In this document: piece by piece, positions 7,723-17,306 of the stretch | How the letters are laid out: every line of letters starts with the position of its first letter | Position numbering within the stretch: position 1 is the stretch's first letter | DNA from: an uncultured Collinsella sp. | GTDB taxonomy: Bacteria; Actinomycetota; Coriobacteriia; Coriobacteriales; Coriobacteriaceae | DNA: 35,219 bases | NCBI GenBank assembly: GCA_900545055.1 | Contig: UQXP01000014.1 | Coordinates: 1 to 35,219, forward strand | Reading direction: 5' to 3' | Made by a program: the position numbers and the translations under genes | The notes under the pieces: generated by a model | The model's input: only the letters and a program-made list of their open reading frames with translations | Database searches by the model: none | Told to the model about the DNA's origin: nothing

Positions 7723-9876
7723 TTACTGAACTTTGCTGGCGAACTCGAGGTATTGCATGCGCTGCAGCTTGTCGATCGTCGAGGCGTATGGGCTGTCTTC
7801 AGATTCCAAGTCGTAGCGCAGCCCGTCGGCACCAAGGTAGCCGGCGACATTGATGGTGGGCACATCTGACCTTGTTGCAAGCAGGGCCTTTTGATAGTCG
7901 GTGAGCGGGGCGCCGATCTTATTAAGGGTAATGGCTGCAACCTCGTTTGCCCCGACGGTGTCGTAGACGTTGAGCTCGGTATTGCCGGCGATTTCATAGT
8001 TAGCCCAGACAAAATATGTCGACTGATAGATACGGAAAGCGTGGCTTGCCGTATCTTCCTGAGGGTACAGCTCGTCGTTGAGAGTCGTTGCGGCGCTCGG
8101 CTGATGGTCGCCAAAAAAGACAAGAACAACCGGTCTGCCGATATTGCGGAGCTCGTTGATAAAGTACTCGAGGTCCCGGTCGGATGCGTTGATGCAGGTG
8201 AGATAGGTGTTGAGCGCGCTATTGGCGCCCTCGCTGGCTCCCTCGACCCAATAGTTTGTCAGCTCCTCGGCGGGAACGGTGCCATAGTCGTAGCCGCCGT
8301 GATTTTGCATCGTGACGTCAAAGATGAACTGCGGGGCTTCGTCGGTTCTAAGCAGGTCGAGTATCTTGTCGTAGGTGGCGTAGTCGCATACGCCGGCATG
8401 GTAACAGGGCGCACCTTCGAAATCGCCGATTGAAAGAAAGTCTCCAAAGCCCAGCTGCTGATAGATTTTATCTCGATGGTAGTTGACGGGGTTTTGCGGG
8501 TGCATAGCGGTAGCGGTATACCCAAGCTCCTTAAGGTCCTTTGCCAGGCTGTTGACGCCATTCATCTGATATAGCTGATAGGGGATTTTGCCTAATCCGA
8601 CAAAGGCCGTTGTCGCTCCGGTCAAAAATTCGAATTCGGAGTTCGCCGTTCCGCCACCGGCGACCGAAGCGAGCATGGTGCCGCGAACAAGTGTGTCGGG
8701 AAGCGAGTTGTAGAATGCGGGGCCGGTGTACCCGGCCGCCTGGAGCTGCTCAAAGCACGAAAGGTCGCTAAAACTCTCATTCATGACGGCAACAATCGTC
8801 GGCTTGATTTCATTGAACTGGGCAACGGCCGCCGCGCGCTGCTCGCTCGAGCCATACGTGCTGTCGTAGGTGGCGGCGAGCTTCTGCTCGATGCTCTGCG
8901 CCTCATCGGGCGTATAGTCTTCGGGCTTCTCAATGGGCAACTCGTTGACCATTTCGGTGAACGAAGTGATAAAACCCTGAGACGCATACGTGGTGATGGG
9001 CTGCCAACGGTCAAATCCAAAATTCAGCGCCTGCTCCAAGTCGATGCTGGAAAAGCCCGAGAGCCCCATAACGGTCACTAGCAGAAAAGCGCAGAGGTTA
9101 GCGGCGATTGCGGGGAAGACATGGGTGGGCGTACGGAGCTTTCTCGGTCGGATAAGCGAAAGAAGCCCTAGGGAAATCTCCAGCAGGGCTAGAGAGGTTA
9201 CGATTCCGGCGGTAAAGGTAAACTCGTATCCCTCGCTCACTTCCATTGCGGTGCGAAGGGCCAAGATATCGCTTGGCAGGATGGCCTCGCCTTTAAACGT
9301 TATGACGAAGTGCTCGGCAATGCCAAGGATGCAACAGGCGACGGGCACGAGGGCCATGACGCCTCCATGACGCTGTCCCAGCAAATAAAGGGAGAGCAGA
9401 ACCGTCGCGAGCAGCCCGACGGAAAACCCGAATGAGTTGGCGGGAATGCGATAGAACGTTTCGTTACAGGCAATTTCGAGTGAAACGAACGAGAGCGCTG
9501 AAACAGCGGCGATGACAAGGATGTCACGGCAAATACAGGCAACCGTTCCCGTCGCAAGATCGGTTTGGTCGATAAGTCCCGAAACCAAGGGCTCGACAAG
9601 AAGTATGACGGCGGTAGCACCGAGCGCCGAATAAGAAAGGACCCATAGGGAATTGTCCTCATTTACGAGCAATTGATTCGTAATCCATGCAGCTACCATG
9701 CCGAGCGGGATGAGGAGCGTCGCGCACCAAAAGACGCGGGCAATGGGCGGCTTTTCATTGTGTTTGATTGAAAAATATACACGCACCACGACGATGGCCA
9801 CGATAAGGACGGCGATGAATATGGGCAGATTGGCCATGTCGCTCGAAGTGATTTCAAGGGGGATATCTTCGGTCAT
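7723..9876 (-). CDS. LTA synthase-family sulfatase-like membrane protein
   Basis: Polytopic membrane protein of the lipoteichoic acid synthase / phosphoglycerol transferase superfamily (COG1368). The 717-aa product has an N-terminal membrane part of several hydrophobic helices (to about residue 300), then an extracytoplasmic sulfatase-fold domain: NESFSDLSCF (metal-binding Glu), GGGTANSEFEFLTG with the presumed catalytic Thr near 405, a QNHGGYDYG segment, and FFGDHQPS with metal-binding Asp-His. This is the expected motif series. It probably transfers glycerol-phosphate or a related group onto a surface glycolipid; the exact polymer in this organism is unknown. ATG 9876 is chosen over an upstream in-frame start because of AGAGGA upstream and because the hydrophilic leader of the longer frame has no family counterpart. 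Confidence 0.88.
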   Translation of the reverse strand: MTEDIPLEITSSDMANLPIFIAVLIVAIVVVRVYFSIKHNEKPPIARVFWCATLLIPLGMVAAWITNQLLVNEDNSLWVLSYSALGATAVILLVEPLVSGLIDQTDLATGTVACICRDILVIAAVSALSFVSLEIACNETFYRIPANSFGFSVGLLATVLLSLYLLGQRHGGVMALVPVACCILGIAEHFVITFKGEAILPSDILALRTAMEVSEGYEFTFTAGIVTSLALLEISLGLLSLIRPRKLRTPTHVFPAIAANLCAFLLVTVMGLSGFSSIDLEQALNFGFDRWQPITTYASQGFITSFTEMVNELPIEKPEDYTPDEAQSIEQKLAATYDSTYGSSEQRAAAVAQFNEIKPTIVAVMNESFSDLSCFEQLQAAGYTGPAFYNSLPDTLVRGTMLASVAGGGTANSEFEFLTGATTAFVGLGKIPYQLYQMNGVNSLAKDLKELGYTATAMHPQNPVNYHRDKIYQQLGFGDFLSIGDFEGAPCYHAGVCDYATYDKILDLLRTDEAPQFIFDVTMQNHGGYDYGTVPAEELTNYWVEGASEGANSALNTYLTCINASDRDLEYFINELRNIGRPVVLVFFGDHQPSAATTLNDELYPQEDTASHAFRIYQSTYFVWANYEIAGNTELNVYDTVGANEVAAITLNKIGAPLTDYQKALLATRSDVPTINVAGYLGADGLRYDLESEDSPYASTIDKLQRMQYLEFASKVQ

Positions 9877-9994
9877 GGACGTTCCTCTGTTACGGCAAAT
9901 TAAGTTCAGTATTAGATTACTGTAACCTTTCCACGGCATTTCGAGAAACAAAGCGCCCGATACGCAAAGCTAAAGGTCTGCGAATCTTGTATTA

Positions 9995-10008
9995 CGAACA
10001 TCTGTGCG
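9995..10008 (+). promoter_or_regulatory. Possible LexA (SOS) box upstream of uvrA
   Basis: CGAACATCTGTGCG resembles the Gram-positive/actinobacterial SOS operator (CGAAC-N4-GTTCG), with a perfect left half-site and an imperfect right half. It is 62 bp before the uvrA start, in the divergent region between uvrA and the LTA-synthase-like gene. uvrA is an SOS gene in many bacteria. Only one good half-site makes this tentative. Confidence 0.35.
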
Positions 10009-10069
10009 CGTCGAGTGCGCTAAACTCATCGACAGTATGATTCGATGCAATAGGAGGCAAGGAGCTTCC

Positions 10070-12949
10070 ATGTCTGATTCTTCTATCGTTATTCGCGGCG
10101 CTCGTGAGCACAACCTCCGTGATATCGATGTTTCCATTCCGCGTGACCAACTCGTGGTCATTACCGGTCTTTCTGGCTCGGGCAAGAGTTCGCTGGCATT
10201 TGACACTATCTATGCCGAGGGCCAGCGTCGATACGTCGAGAGTCTTTCGAGCTATGCGCGCCAGTTCTTGGGCCAGATGGACAAACCCGACTTGGATTCA
10301 ATCGACGGCCTTTCGCCGGCGGTGTCGATCGACCAAAAGACGACGTCTAAAAACCCTCGCTCGACGGTTGGCACCGTAACCGAGATTTATGACTATCTGC
10401 GCCTGCTGTTCGCCCGTGTGGGCACCCCGCACTGTCCCGAATGCGGCCGCGTCATTGAGCGCCAGACGACCGACCAGGTTGCCGACAAGGTCTTGGCGGC
10501 GGGGGAGGGCCGCCGCGCGTTTGTGCTGGCACCGGTGGTGCGCGGGCGAAAAGGCGAGTACACCAAACTGTTTGAGGACCTTCGCGCCGAGGGCTTTAGC
10601 CGCGTGCGTGTCGACGGTGAAGTGCGCTCGCTCGACGATCCGATCGATCTGGACAAGAAGTTCAAGCACGATATCGAGGTCGTGGTCGATCGCATCGTGA
10701 TCCGTGAGAACTCTCTTGGCCGTATCGCCGAGTCTGTTGAGCAGGCGACCGCGCTGGCTCACGGCAATGTAAACGTGTACATGCTGCCCGATCGTGATGC
10801 TCCCGAGGGGACCGAGGGCGAGCTTCTGGAGTATTCGTTGGCCTTGGCGTGCCCGGAGCATGGACACTCCATTGACGATCTTCAGCCGCGTGATTTTTCG
10901 TTTAACGCTCCCTATGGCGCATGTCCTGAGTGCGACGGCCTGGGCTTTAAGAAAACCGTTGATGCCGAGGCGCTGATCGAGGACCCCTCGAAGTCCATTG
11001 CCGACGGAGTCTTTGGTAGCCTGTTTGGCAATTCGAACTACTATCCGCAGATTTTTGCTGCGGTCTGCAAACACTTTAAGGTGAGCGCCGATACGCCGTG
11101 GGAGGACTTGCCCCCTCGCGTGCGTCGTGCATTCTTGGATGGCCTGGGCGATACGAAGATCTCGGTCGACTACCAAAAGCTCGACGGACGTCGCAGCCAG
11201 TGGGATACCAAGTTTTCGGGCGTTCGCAACATCCTGTACGAACGCTATACCGAGACGACGAACGAGAACACCAAGGCGCGCCTGGAGAAGTACATTCGCG
11301 AGGAGCCGTGCTCGACCTGCCACGGCGCTCGTTTGCGCCCTGAGATGCTCGCCGTCACCGTGGGCGGCAAGTCCATTTACGAAGTTTGTTGCCTGTCGTG
11401 CCGTGAATCGCTCGAGTTTTTTGAGGGCCTGGAACTCACCGAGCGCCAACAGTTTATCGGCGGCCGTATCGTCAAGGAAATTCTGGAGCGCCTGCGTTTT
11501 CTGGTCGATGTTGGACTCGACTATCTGACACTCGATCGCGCCTCGGCGACGCTTTCCGGTGGCGAGGCACAGCGTATTCGCTTGGCAACGCAGATCGGCG
11601 CGGGTCTCATGGGCGTGCTCTATATTCTGGACGAGCCCTCGATCGGTCTTCATCAGCGTGACAACGAGCGCCTGATCAAGACGCTCGAGCGCCTGCGCGA
11701 TATCGGCAATACCGTTATCGTTGTCGAACACGACGAGGATACAATCCGTGCCGCCGACTACGTGATCGACATGGGGCCCGGCGCCGGTGTCAACGGCGGA
11801 CACGTAGTCGCGGCGGGAACGCCTGCTGATATCATGGCGTGTCCTGAGTCGATGACGGGCGCTTATCTGACCGGCAAACGAATGATTCGGGTGCCTGATG
11901 AACGGCGCAAGCCCGGTCGCGGCTGCCTTAAAATTACGGGCGCTCGAGCCAACAACCTCAAAAACGTTACCGCCAAGATCGAGTTTGGTACGCTTACGGT
12001 TGTTACCGGCGTGTCGGGATCGGGCAAGAGCTCCCTGGTTACCGACACCATTGCGCCTGCCCTTACGAATGCTATTCACCGTTCGACGCGCCCTGTGGGT
12101 CCGTATAAAAAAATCGAGGGCATCGAGTGTATCGATAAGGTTATCGATATCGACCAGTCGCCGATTGGCCGCACGCCGCGTTCCAACCCTGCTACCTATA
12201 TCGGCCTGTGGGATGATCTTCGCGCGCTGTTTGCGAGTACGCCGGAGTCGAAGGCGCGCGGCTACTCGCCGGGTCGTTTCTCCTTTAATGTGAGTGGCGG
12301 GCGCTGCGAGGCGTGCAAGGGCGACGGGCAGATCAAGATCGAGATGCACTTCCTTCCCGATATCTACGTTCCCTGCGAAGTTTGCGGCGGTAAACGCTAC
12401 AACCGCGAGACACTCGAGGTCACCTACCGTGGCAAGACCATCTCGGACGTGCTCGACATGAGCGTCACCGAGGCGCTGGCCTTCTTTGGGAATATCCCGC
12501 AGATTAAGCGCAAGCTCCAGACGCTGTACGATGTAGGCTTAGGCTACGTGAGCCTGGGCCAGCCCGCCACGACGCTCTCGGGCGGCGAGGCGCAGCGTGT
12601 GAAGCTCGCCAAGGAGCTTCATCGACGCCAGACGGGCAAGACGTTCTATATTTTGGACGAGCCGACGACCGGTCTTCATTTTGAGGACGTCCGCCAGCTG
12701 CTCGATGTGCTGCAGCGCTTGGTCGATGCGGGCAACACGGTGCTGGTGATTGAGCACAACCTTGATGTCATCAAGGTTGCCGACCGCCTGATCGATATGG
12801 GTCCCGAGGGCGGTAACGGCGGCGGAACCGTCGTGGTTTCGGGCACACCGGAGCAGGTTGCGGACTGTCCGCAGAGTTATACGGGCAAGTTTTTGGCGCC
12901 GTTGCTCAGGCGTGACCGGGAGCGTCAGGCTCAACTTGATGCTCAATAA
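10070..12949 (+). CDS. uvrA: UvrABC excinuclease subunit A
   Basis: Damage-recognition ATPase of nucleotide excision repair, a dimer that loads UvrB. The 959-aa protein has two ABC modules: Walker A GLSGSGKSS (about 31-39) and GVSGSGKSS (about 645-653), signatures LSGGEAQRIRLA and LSGGEAQRVKLA, Walker B YILDEPSIGLH and YILDEPTTGLH. Zinc-binding segments are present: CPEC near 120, ACPEHGH...GACPEC near 260-285, with His where many species have Cys (from memory this is common in Actinobacteria), and RCEACKG...CEVCGG near 745-770. ATG 10070 has TAGGAGGCAAGGAG upstream; the frame is open from 10004 but without a ribosome site. It is probably monocistronic. Confidence 0.98.
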   Translation: MSDSSIVIRGAREHNLRDIDVSIPRDQLVVITGLSGSGKSSLAFDTIYAEGQRRYVESLSSYARQFLGQMDKPDLDSIDGLSPAVSIDQKTTSKNPRSTVGTVTEIYDYLRLLFARVGTPHCPECGRVIERQTTDQVADKVLAAGEGRRAFVLAPVVRGRKGEYTKLFEDLRAEGFSRVRVDGEVRSLDDPIDLDKKFKHDIEVVVDRIVIRENSLGRIAESVEQATALAHGNVNVYMLPDRDAPEGTEGELLEYSLALACPEHGHSIDDLQPRDFSFNAPYGACPECDGLGFKKTVDAEALIEDPSKSIADGVFGSLFGNSNYYPQIFAAVCKHFKVSADTPWEDLPPRVRRAFLDGLGDTKISVDYQKLDGRRSQWDTKFSGVRNILYERYTETTNENTKARLEKYIREEPCSTCHGARLRPEMLAVTVGGKSIYEVCCLSCRESLEFFEGLELTERQQFIGGRIVKEILERLRFLVDVGLDYLTLDRASATLSGGEAQRIRLATQIGAGLMGVLYILDEPSIGLHQRDNERLIKTLERLRDIGNTVIVVEHDEDTIRAADYVIDMGPGAGVNGGHVVAAGTPADIMACPESMTGAYLTGKRMIRVPDERRKPGRGCLKITGARANNLKNVTAKIEFGTLTVVTGVSGSGKSSLVTDTIAPALTNAIHRSTRPVGPYKKIEGIECIDKVIDIDQSPIGRTPRSNPATYIGLWDDLRALFASTPESKARGYSPGRFSFNVSGGRCEACKGDGQIKIEMHFLPDIYVPCEVCGGKRYNRETLEVTYRGKTISDVLDMSVTEALAFFGNIPQIKRKLQTLYDVGLGYVSLGQPATTLSGGEAQRVKLAKELHRRQTGKTFYILDEPTTGLHFEDVRQLLDVLQRLVDAGNTVLVIEHNLDVIKVADRLIDMGPEGGNGGGTVVVSGTPEQVADCPQSYTGKFLAPLLRRDRERQAQLDAQ

Positions 12950-12969
12950 ATAGGCGATTCAGTTTATGG

Positions 12970-13006
12970 GCGCCATCGACTCCTTGTGATTCGATGGCGC
13001 TTGCTG
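12970..13006 (+). terminator. Probable uvrA terminator
   Basis: A perfect 10-bp stem GCGCCATCGA/TCGATGGCGC (12970-12979 with 12991-13000) stands 20 bp after the uvrA stop. The downstream tract TTGCTGTG is poor in T, so termination may be incomplete. Confidence 0.5.
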
Positions 13007-13014
13007 TGCCGAAG

Positions 13015-13044
13015 TGACGTATGCAGCCGAATTGGACATATACT
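13015..13044 (+). promoter_or_regulatory. Candidate promoter of ybaK-murJ-uvrC operon
   Basis: TGACGT (13015-13020) and TATACT (13039-13044), spaced 18 bp, lie 38 bp before ybaK. The -10 is strong, the -35 weak. Confidence 0.4.
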
Positions 13045-13081
13045 TAATCCTTGCGTCCGAATGCGAGAGAAAGGATATGTC

Positions 13082-13582
13082 ATGGCAAAGGCTGTAAAGA
13101 CGCCAAAAACCAATGCGATGCGCGAGCTGGAAAGTGCCGGCATTTCCTATGTTCTACATACGTACGAAGACGATGGTGATGAGTCGGTGGGCCTGGGGGT
13201 CGCGATTTCGGAGCAGCTTGGCGAGGAGCCCGGTCAAGGATTTAAGACTTTGGTCTGCGTGACGCCGTCCAACGACTATGTCGTGTGCTGCATCCCTGTT
13301 GCCGACGAGCTCGATCTAAAGTCCGCCGCGCGTGCCGCGGGGGAGAAGTCCTTGGCCATGATGCATGTGAAGGATTTGCTTGCGGCGACTGGCTACGTTC
13401 GCGGCGGCTGCAGCCCGGTCGGTATGAAAAAACGCTACCGGACGCTCATTGACGAGACATGCGTCCTTTGGGATACCATTTTTATTTCGGGAGGCAAGCG
13501 TGGTTATCAGCTCGAGCTTGCACCCGATGATTTAATTGCATTTTGCGGGGCGACGGTTGCCGCGATTACGAGAGAGGACTGA
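13082..13582 (+). CDS. ybaK: Cys-tRNA(Pro)/aminoacyl-tRNA deacylase YbaK
   Basis: Trans-editing deacylase of the YbaK/ProX family that hydrolyses mischarged Cys-tRNA(Pro). The 166-aa product has the characteristic KTNAMRELESAGISY start, GFKTLVC, a conserved Lys after LDL (LDLKSAA), and the GYVRGGCSPVGMKKRYRT loop seen in YbaK proteins (the family has GGISP with Ile where this has Cys). ATG 13082 is used; GAGAAAGGAT precedes it. The frame is open from 12986 but that segment covers the uvrA terminator. It is followed by murJ after 3 nt, so it is the first gene of a three-gene operon with murJ and uvrC. Confidence 0.88.
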   Translation: MAKAVKTPKTNAMRELESAGISYVLHTYEDDGDESVGLGVAISEQLGEEPGQGFKTLVCVTPSNDYVVCCIPVADELDLKSAARAAGEKSLAMMHVKDLLAATGYVRGGCSPVGMKKRYRTLIDETCVLWDTIFISGGKRGYQLELAPDDLIAFCGATVAAITRED

Positions 13583-13585
13583 GCG

Positions 13586-15268
13586 ATGCCGCAGGAAGAA
13601 TTGAAGTGCGGAGCTCATTTTGCAAAAGAATCTGCGCCTCAGACACCCTCATCCGAAGTTTCTTCGTCGCGAGATGACACTGACGACATGGGCTCGTCGG
13701 ACTACTCCACGGTTGGTCGTTCCGCCGGGCTTATGACCATTCTGACTATCGTGTCTCGCGTCACCGGTTTTATCCGCACGTGGGCAATGGCGGCCGCTAT
13801 CGGCATGTCGCTACTCTCGTCCTCCTATCAGGTCGCCAACAACCTGCCCAATATGCTCTACGAACTCGTGATGGGTGGCATGCTCGTGACGGCGTTTTTG
13901 CCCGTGTACATGGGCGTGAGGCGTGAGCAGGGTCGCGAGGCCTCGAACGAGTACGTGGGCAACCTGCTTGGCATTCTGCTTTTGGTGCTGGGTGGCATTT
14001 CGTTGCTGGGGACCGTGTTCGCCCCGGGCTTTATCTGGACGCAATCGTTCCTTTCGGGTGACGGCGGCAGCATGGATACCGCTGCGTTCATGTTCCGTTT
14101 CTTTGCCATCCAGATTCTCTTTTATGGTCTGGGCTCGGTGTTCTCGGGCGTTCTCAACGCACACCGCGACTACTTCTGGTCGACGTTTGCCCCGGTCCTC
14201 AACAATGTGATCGTCATTGCGAGCTTTATGGGTTTTGCGCCCGTGTCCGCACAGTTTGGCGAACGTGCCGGCATCATCTTGATTGCGGCCGGTACGACCC
14301 TCGGTGTCTTTGTTCAGATGGCATGTCAGATTCCCGCGCTTGGCAAGCACGGCGTGCATCCCCATATCCATATCGACTTTAAGGACCCCGCGCTGCGCCA
14401 GACGATTGCGCTCGGTATCCCGACGCTGCTCGCCACGGTGTGCATGTTTGTCTCGACTTCTATCACCAACGCTGCCGCGCTGGTGGTCCAGCCCGAGACG
14501 GGTCCTTCCGTCATCGCCTATGCGCGCCTGTGGTACACGCTGCCCTACGCGCTGATTGCCGCCTCGCTTTCGACGGCGCTCTATACCGAGCTCTCTCATG
14601 ACGCACAGGAGAAGGATTACGACAGCGTTCGCACGGGCATTTCGCGTGGCGTCGCCCAGATGCTGTTCTTCCTGATTCCGTTCGCACTGTACCTGATTGT
14701 CTTCGCACGTCCGCTCAACATGATTTACTGTGCCGGCAAGTTCGATGAATCCGGCGTGGCGCTGGTGTCCGAGTACCTTGTCTACCTGGCGCTCTCGCTG
14801 CCGCTCTACGGCGTGGTCGTGTTGATGCAGAAGAGCTTCTCTGCCTTGCTCGACATGAAGCCCTATAGCCGCTATTGCCTGTATTCCGCCATCGGCCAGG
14901 CTGGCTCGGTTCTGCTGTTTGGCGTTGTGCTGGGCTTCGGTATGCCGGCAATCGCGCTTTCGTATGTTGTCGACTACGTGATCTTGGTCGGCTGTTCGCT
15001 GTGGTGGCTGCGTCGTCGCCTGCGTGGCCTTCAGGTCAAATCTATCCTGCATGGCGGTTTCTTTGGCCTTTTGCTCGGCGGCCTAGGGGCTGCCGCAGGC
15101 GCCGGCGTCATGTGGGCGCTTGAACACTTTGTCGGGGTACTTGGCGGCTCGATTCTGATTACTCTTGGCTATGTTTGCGTTGCGGGTGTCGTCTCGCTTG
15201 CTGTTACCTTTGGCCTTGCCGTCGTTCTTAAGATGCCCGAGGTCTCGGCGCTGCTTCGTCGCAAGTAG
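13586..15268 (+). CDS. murJ: Lipid II flippase MurJ (MviN)
   Basis: Flips the peptidoglycan precursor lipid II across the membrane. The 560-aa protein begins with a hydrophilic N-terminal tail of about 45 residues rich in Ser/Glu/Asp, then the MviN core: GRSAGLMTILTIVSRVTGF, YQVANNLPNMLYELVMGGML, followed by about 14 hydrophobic helices through to the end, with charged loops between. The NNLPNMLYELVMGG region is a hallmark of the family. An internal ATG at 13688 would drop most of the tail, but ATG 13586 is closely spaced to ybaK and has GAGAGGA upstream. The stop TAG directly abuts the uvrC start. The acidic tail may be peculiar to the lineage. Confidence 0.94.
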   Translation: MPQEELKCGAHFAKESAPQTPSSEVSSSRDDTDDMGSSDYSTVGRSAGLMTILTIVSRVTGFIRTWAMAAAIGMSLLSSSYQVANNLPNMLYELVMGGMLVTAFLPVYMGVRREQGREASNEYVGNLLGILLLVLGGISLLGTVFAPGFIWTQSFLSGDGGSMDTAAFMFRFFAIQILFYGLGSVFSGVLNAHRDYFWSTFAPVLNNVIVIASFMGFAPVSAQFGERAGIILIAAGTTLGVFVQMACQIPALGKHGVHPHIHIDFKDPALRQTIALGIPTLLATVCMFVSTSITNAAALVVQPETGPSVIAYARLWYTLPYALIAASLSTALYTELSHDAQEKDYDSVRTGISRGVAQMLFFLIPFALYLIVFARPLNMIYCAGKFDESGVALVSEYLVYLALSLPLYGVVVLMQKSFSALLDMKPYSRYCLYSAIGQAGSVLLFGVVLGFGMPAIALSYVVDYVILVGCSLWWLRRRLRGLQVKSILHGGFFGLLLGGLGAAAGAGVMWALEHFVGVLGGSILITLGYVCVAGVVSLAVTFGLAVVLKMPEVSALLRRK

Positions 15269-17215
15269 GTGCGTGTGGCCGGTCACGACAACATTCCAAC
15301 ACTCGCCGAGCAGGTTTCGCGCGTTCCCACGCAGCCCGGATGTTACCTTTGGAAAGATGCCAAGGGCGATGTCATCTACGTTGGCAAGGCGAAAAACCTG
15401 CGTTCCCGTATGCGCCAGTACGTGACGCTGCAGGATGAGCGCCAAAAAATACCGCTCATGATGCAATTGGTTGCGAGCTTTGACTACATCGTTGTCGAAA
15501 CCGAGCATGAGGCGCTTGTACTCGAGCGCAACCTGATCGGCCAGTACCATCCGTACTTTAACGTCGACCTCAAGGATGACAAGAGCTACCCCTTTATCGC
15601 CATTACAAAGGGCGACCTGTATCCCGCTATCAAATACACGCGCGAGCGTCATAAGCCGGGAACGCGTTATTTTGGTCCCTATACCGATAGCCGCGCGGCG
15701 CGTGAGACCATTGACACGCTGCGCAAGGTGATCCCGATCTGCTCGGCTTCTTGTGCGGAGTGGCGTCGTTGTCGTCGTATCGTCGAGTCCCACAAGGGCG
15801 AGGAAGACATCGTCAATATGATTTGCGCGCAAAACGGGCGTCCCTGCTTCGACTACCATGTCGGGCGCGGCCCAGGTGCGTGTGTCGGCGCGATTTCTCC
15901 TACGGACTATGCCAAGAACGTCAAGCGTGTCGAGCGCTTTTTGTCGGGCCATCGCAAGGATGTCGTCGATGAGCTGACCTCCGAGATGACGGATGCCGCC
16001 GAGGCGCTCGACTTTGAGCGCGCGGCACGCGTCAAACGTCGTTTGGAGGTCATCAGGGGTCTGGACGACCGTCAGCAAGTCGTTTTTCCCTCCAGTGTCG
16101 ATATCGATGTCATCGGTTTCTATCGCGAGGAGACCATCTCCGCCGCTTGCGTCTTTGTCGTGCGTGAGGGTCGAACGGTTCGAACCTGCGAGTTTATTCT
16201 CGATAAGGGTTTGGATGTCGACGAAGAGGAACTTCAATCGGGCTTTCTTAAGCGCTATTACGACGAGACGGCTGATATTCCAGCTGAGATAAACCTCTCT
16301 GTCGAGCTTGAGGATGCGGAGGCGCTGGGGGAGTGGCTTGCAGGCAAGCGCGAGCGTTCCTGCCATCTCCATAGGCCGCAGCGTGGCGAAAAGCACCGTT
16401 TGCTCGATATGGCATCCAAAAATGCGCGCCATGCCCTCATGCGCTACATGATGCGAACGGGGTACGCTGACGACCGCGCCAATCAAGCGCTCCTGGAGCT
16501 CGAAAGCGCGCTGGCGCTGCCGGCGCCGCCGATGCGTATCGAGTGCTTCGATATCTCGACGCTGCATGGAACCTTTACGGTCGCCTCGATGGTGGTGTTT
16601 ACCAACGGACGCGCCGACAAGAGCCAGTACCGTCGTTTTAAAATTCAGGCCGAATTGGACGAGGCAAACGACTTCGTGTCGATGTCCGAGGTTTTGGGAC
16701 GACGCTATGCTCCCGAGCGCATGGTCGACGAGCGCTTTGGCTCGCGCCCCGATTTGCTCGTTGTCGATGGCGGTAAGCCGCAATTGACCGCTGCGATCAA
16801 GCAACTTGAGGCTCTTGGGCTCGATATACCGGTTTGTGGCTTGGCGAAGGCCGATGAGGAAGTTTTCGTGCCTTGGGACGAGACTCCCGTCGTGCTGCCG
16901 ACCGGGTCTGCTTCGCTCTATCTAATTAAACAGGTTCGCGATGAATCGCACCGTTTTGCCATCACGTTCCATCGCGAGTTGCGCGATAAAGCCATGACGG
17001 TTTCGGTACTCGATGACGTTCCAGGCGTGGGACCCACCAGAAAACGTGCCCTTATGCGCCATTTTGGCTCGATGAAGCGTTTGCGCGCGGCGAGCGAGCA
17101 AGAGATCGCGGAAGTTCGCGGCATACCTGCCGATGTTGCCAAGGCGGTCCACGAGGCGCTCGTTGCATGGAATGCCGAGCGCGCCGAGGCGGCGGCTGGC
17201 CATTCCGATAGCTAA
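15269..17215 (+). CDS. uvrC: UvrABC excinuclease subunit C
   Basis: Dual-incision nuclease of nucleotide excision repair. The 648-aa protein carries an N-terminal GIY-YIG domain (about 12-95: QPGCYLWKD, IYVGKAKNLRSR), a central cysteine-containing segment (about 155-205), a UVR motif near 240-275 (ALDFERAARVKRRLEVI), a C-terminal RNase H-like nuclease domain (ECFDISTLHGT with the catalytic Asp, LLVVDGGKPQL) and tandem helix-hairpin-helix elements (PGVGPTRKRALMRHFG; IPADVAKAVHEAL). The GTG start is directly after the murJ stop; a second GTG at 15275 is also possible. No strong ribosome site is visible, in line with translational coupling to murJ. No clear terminator follows in the next 100 bases. 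Confidence 0.97.
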   Translation: MRVAGHDNIPTLAEQVSRVPTQPGCYLWKDAKGDVIYVGKAKNLRSRMRQYVTLQDERQKIPLMMQLVASFDYIVVETEHEALVLERNLIGQYHPYFNVDLKDDKSYPFIAITKGDLYPAIKYTRERHKPGTRYFGPYTDSRAARETIDTLRKVIPICSASCAEWRRCRRIVESHKGEEDIVNMICAQNGRPCFDYHVGRGPGACVGAISPTDYAKNVKRVERFLSGHRKDVVDELTSEMTDAAEALDFERAARVKRRLEVIRGLDDRQQVVFPSSVDIDVIGFYREETISAACVFVVREGRTVRTCEFILDKGLDVDEEELQSGFLKRYYDETADIPAEINLSVELEDAEALGEWLAGKRERSCHLHRPQRGEKHRLLDMASKNARHALMRYMMRTGYADDRANQALLELESALALPAPPMRIECFDISTLHGTFTVASMVVFTNGRADKSQYRRFKIQAELDEANDFVSMSEVLGRRYAPERMVDERFGSRPDLLVVDGGKPQLTAAIKQLEALGLDIPVCGLAKADEEVFVPWDETPVVLPTGSASLYLIKQVRDESHRFAITFHRELRDKAMTVSVLDDVPGVGPTRKRALMRHFGSMKRLRAASEQEIAEVRGIPADVAKAVHEALVAWNAERAEAAAGHSDS

Positions 17216-17306
17216 ACACGAGCCAAACAACTGATATACATGATTGTGCGATTTTCAACCATTTATTTCGCCATGATTGCCTGCTGGTTTCGGGTTTTAT
17301 TAACGC

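Noticed and set aside
10298..12349. 683-codon minus-strand open frame inside uvrA
   Set aside because: Shadow of uvrA; no ribosome site and no recognisable motif.
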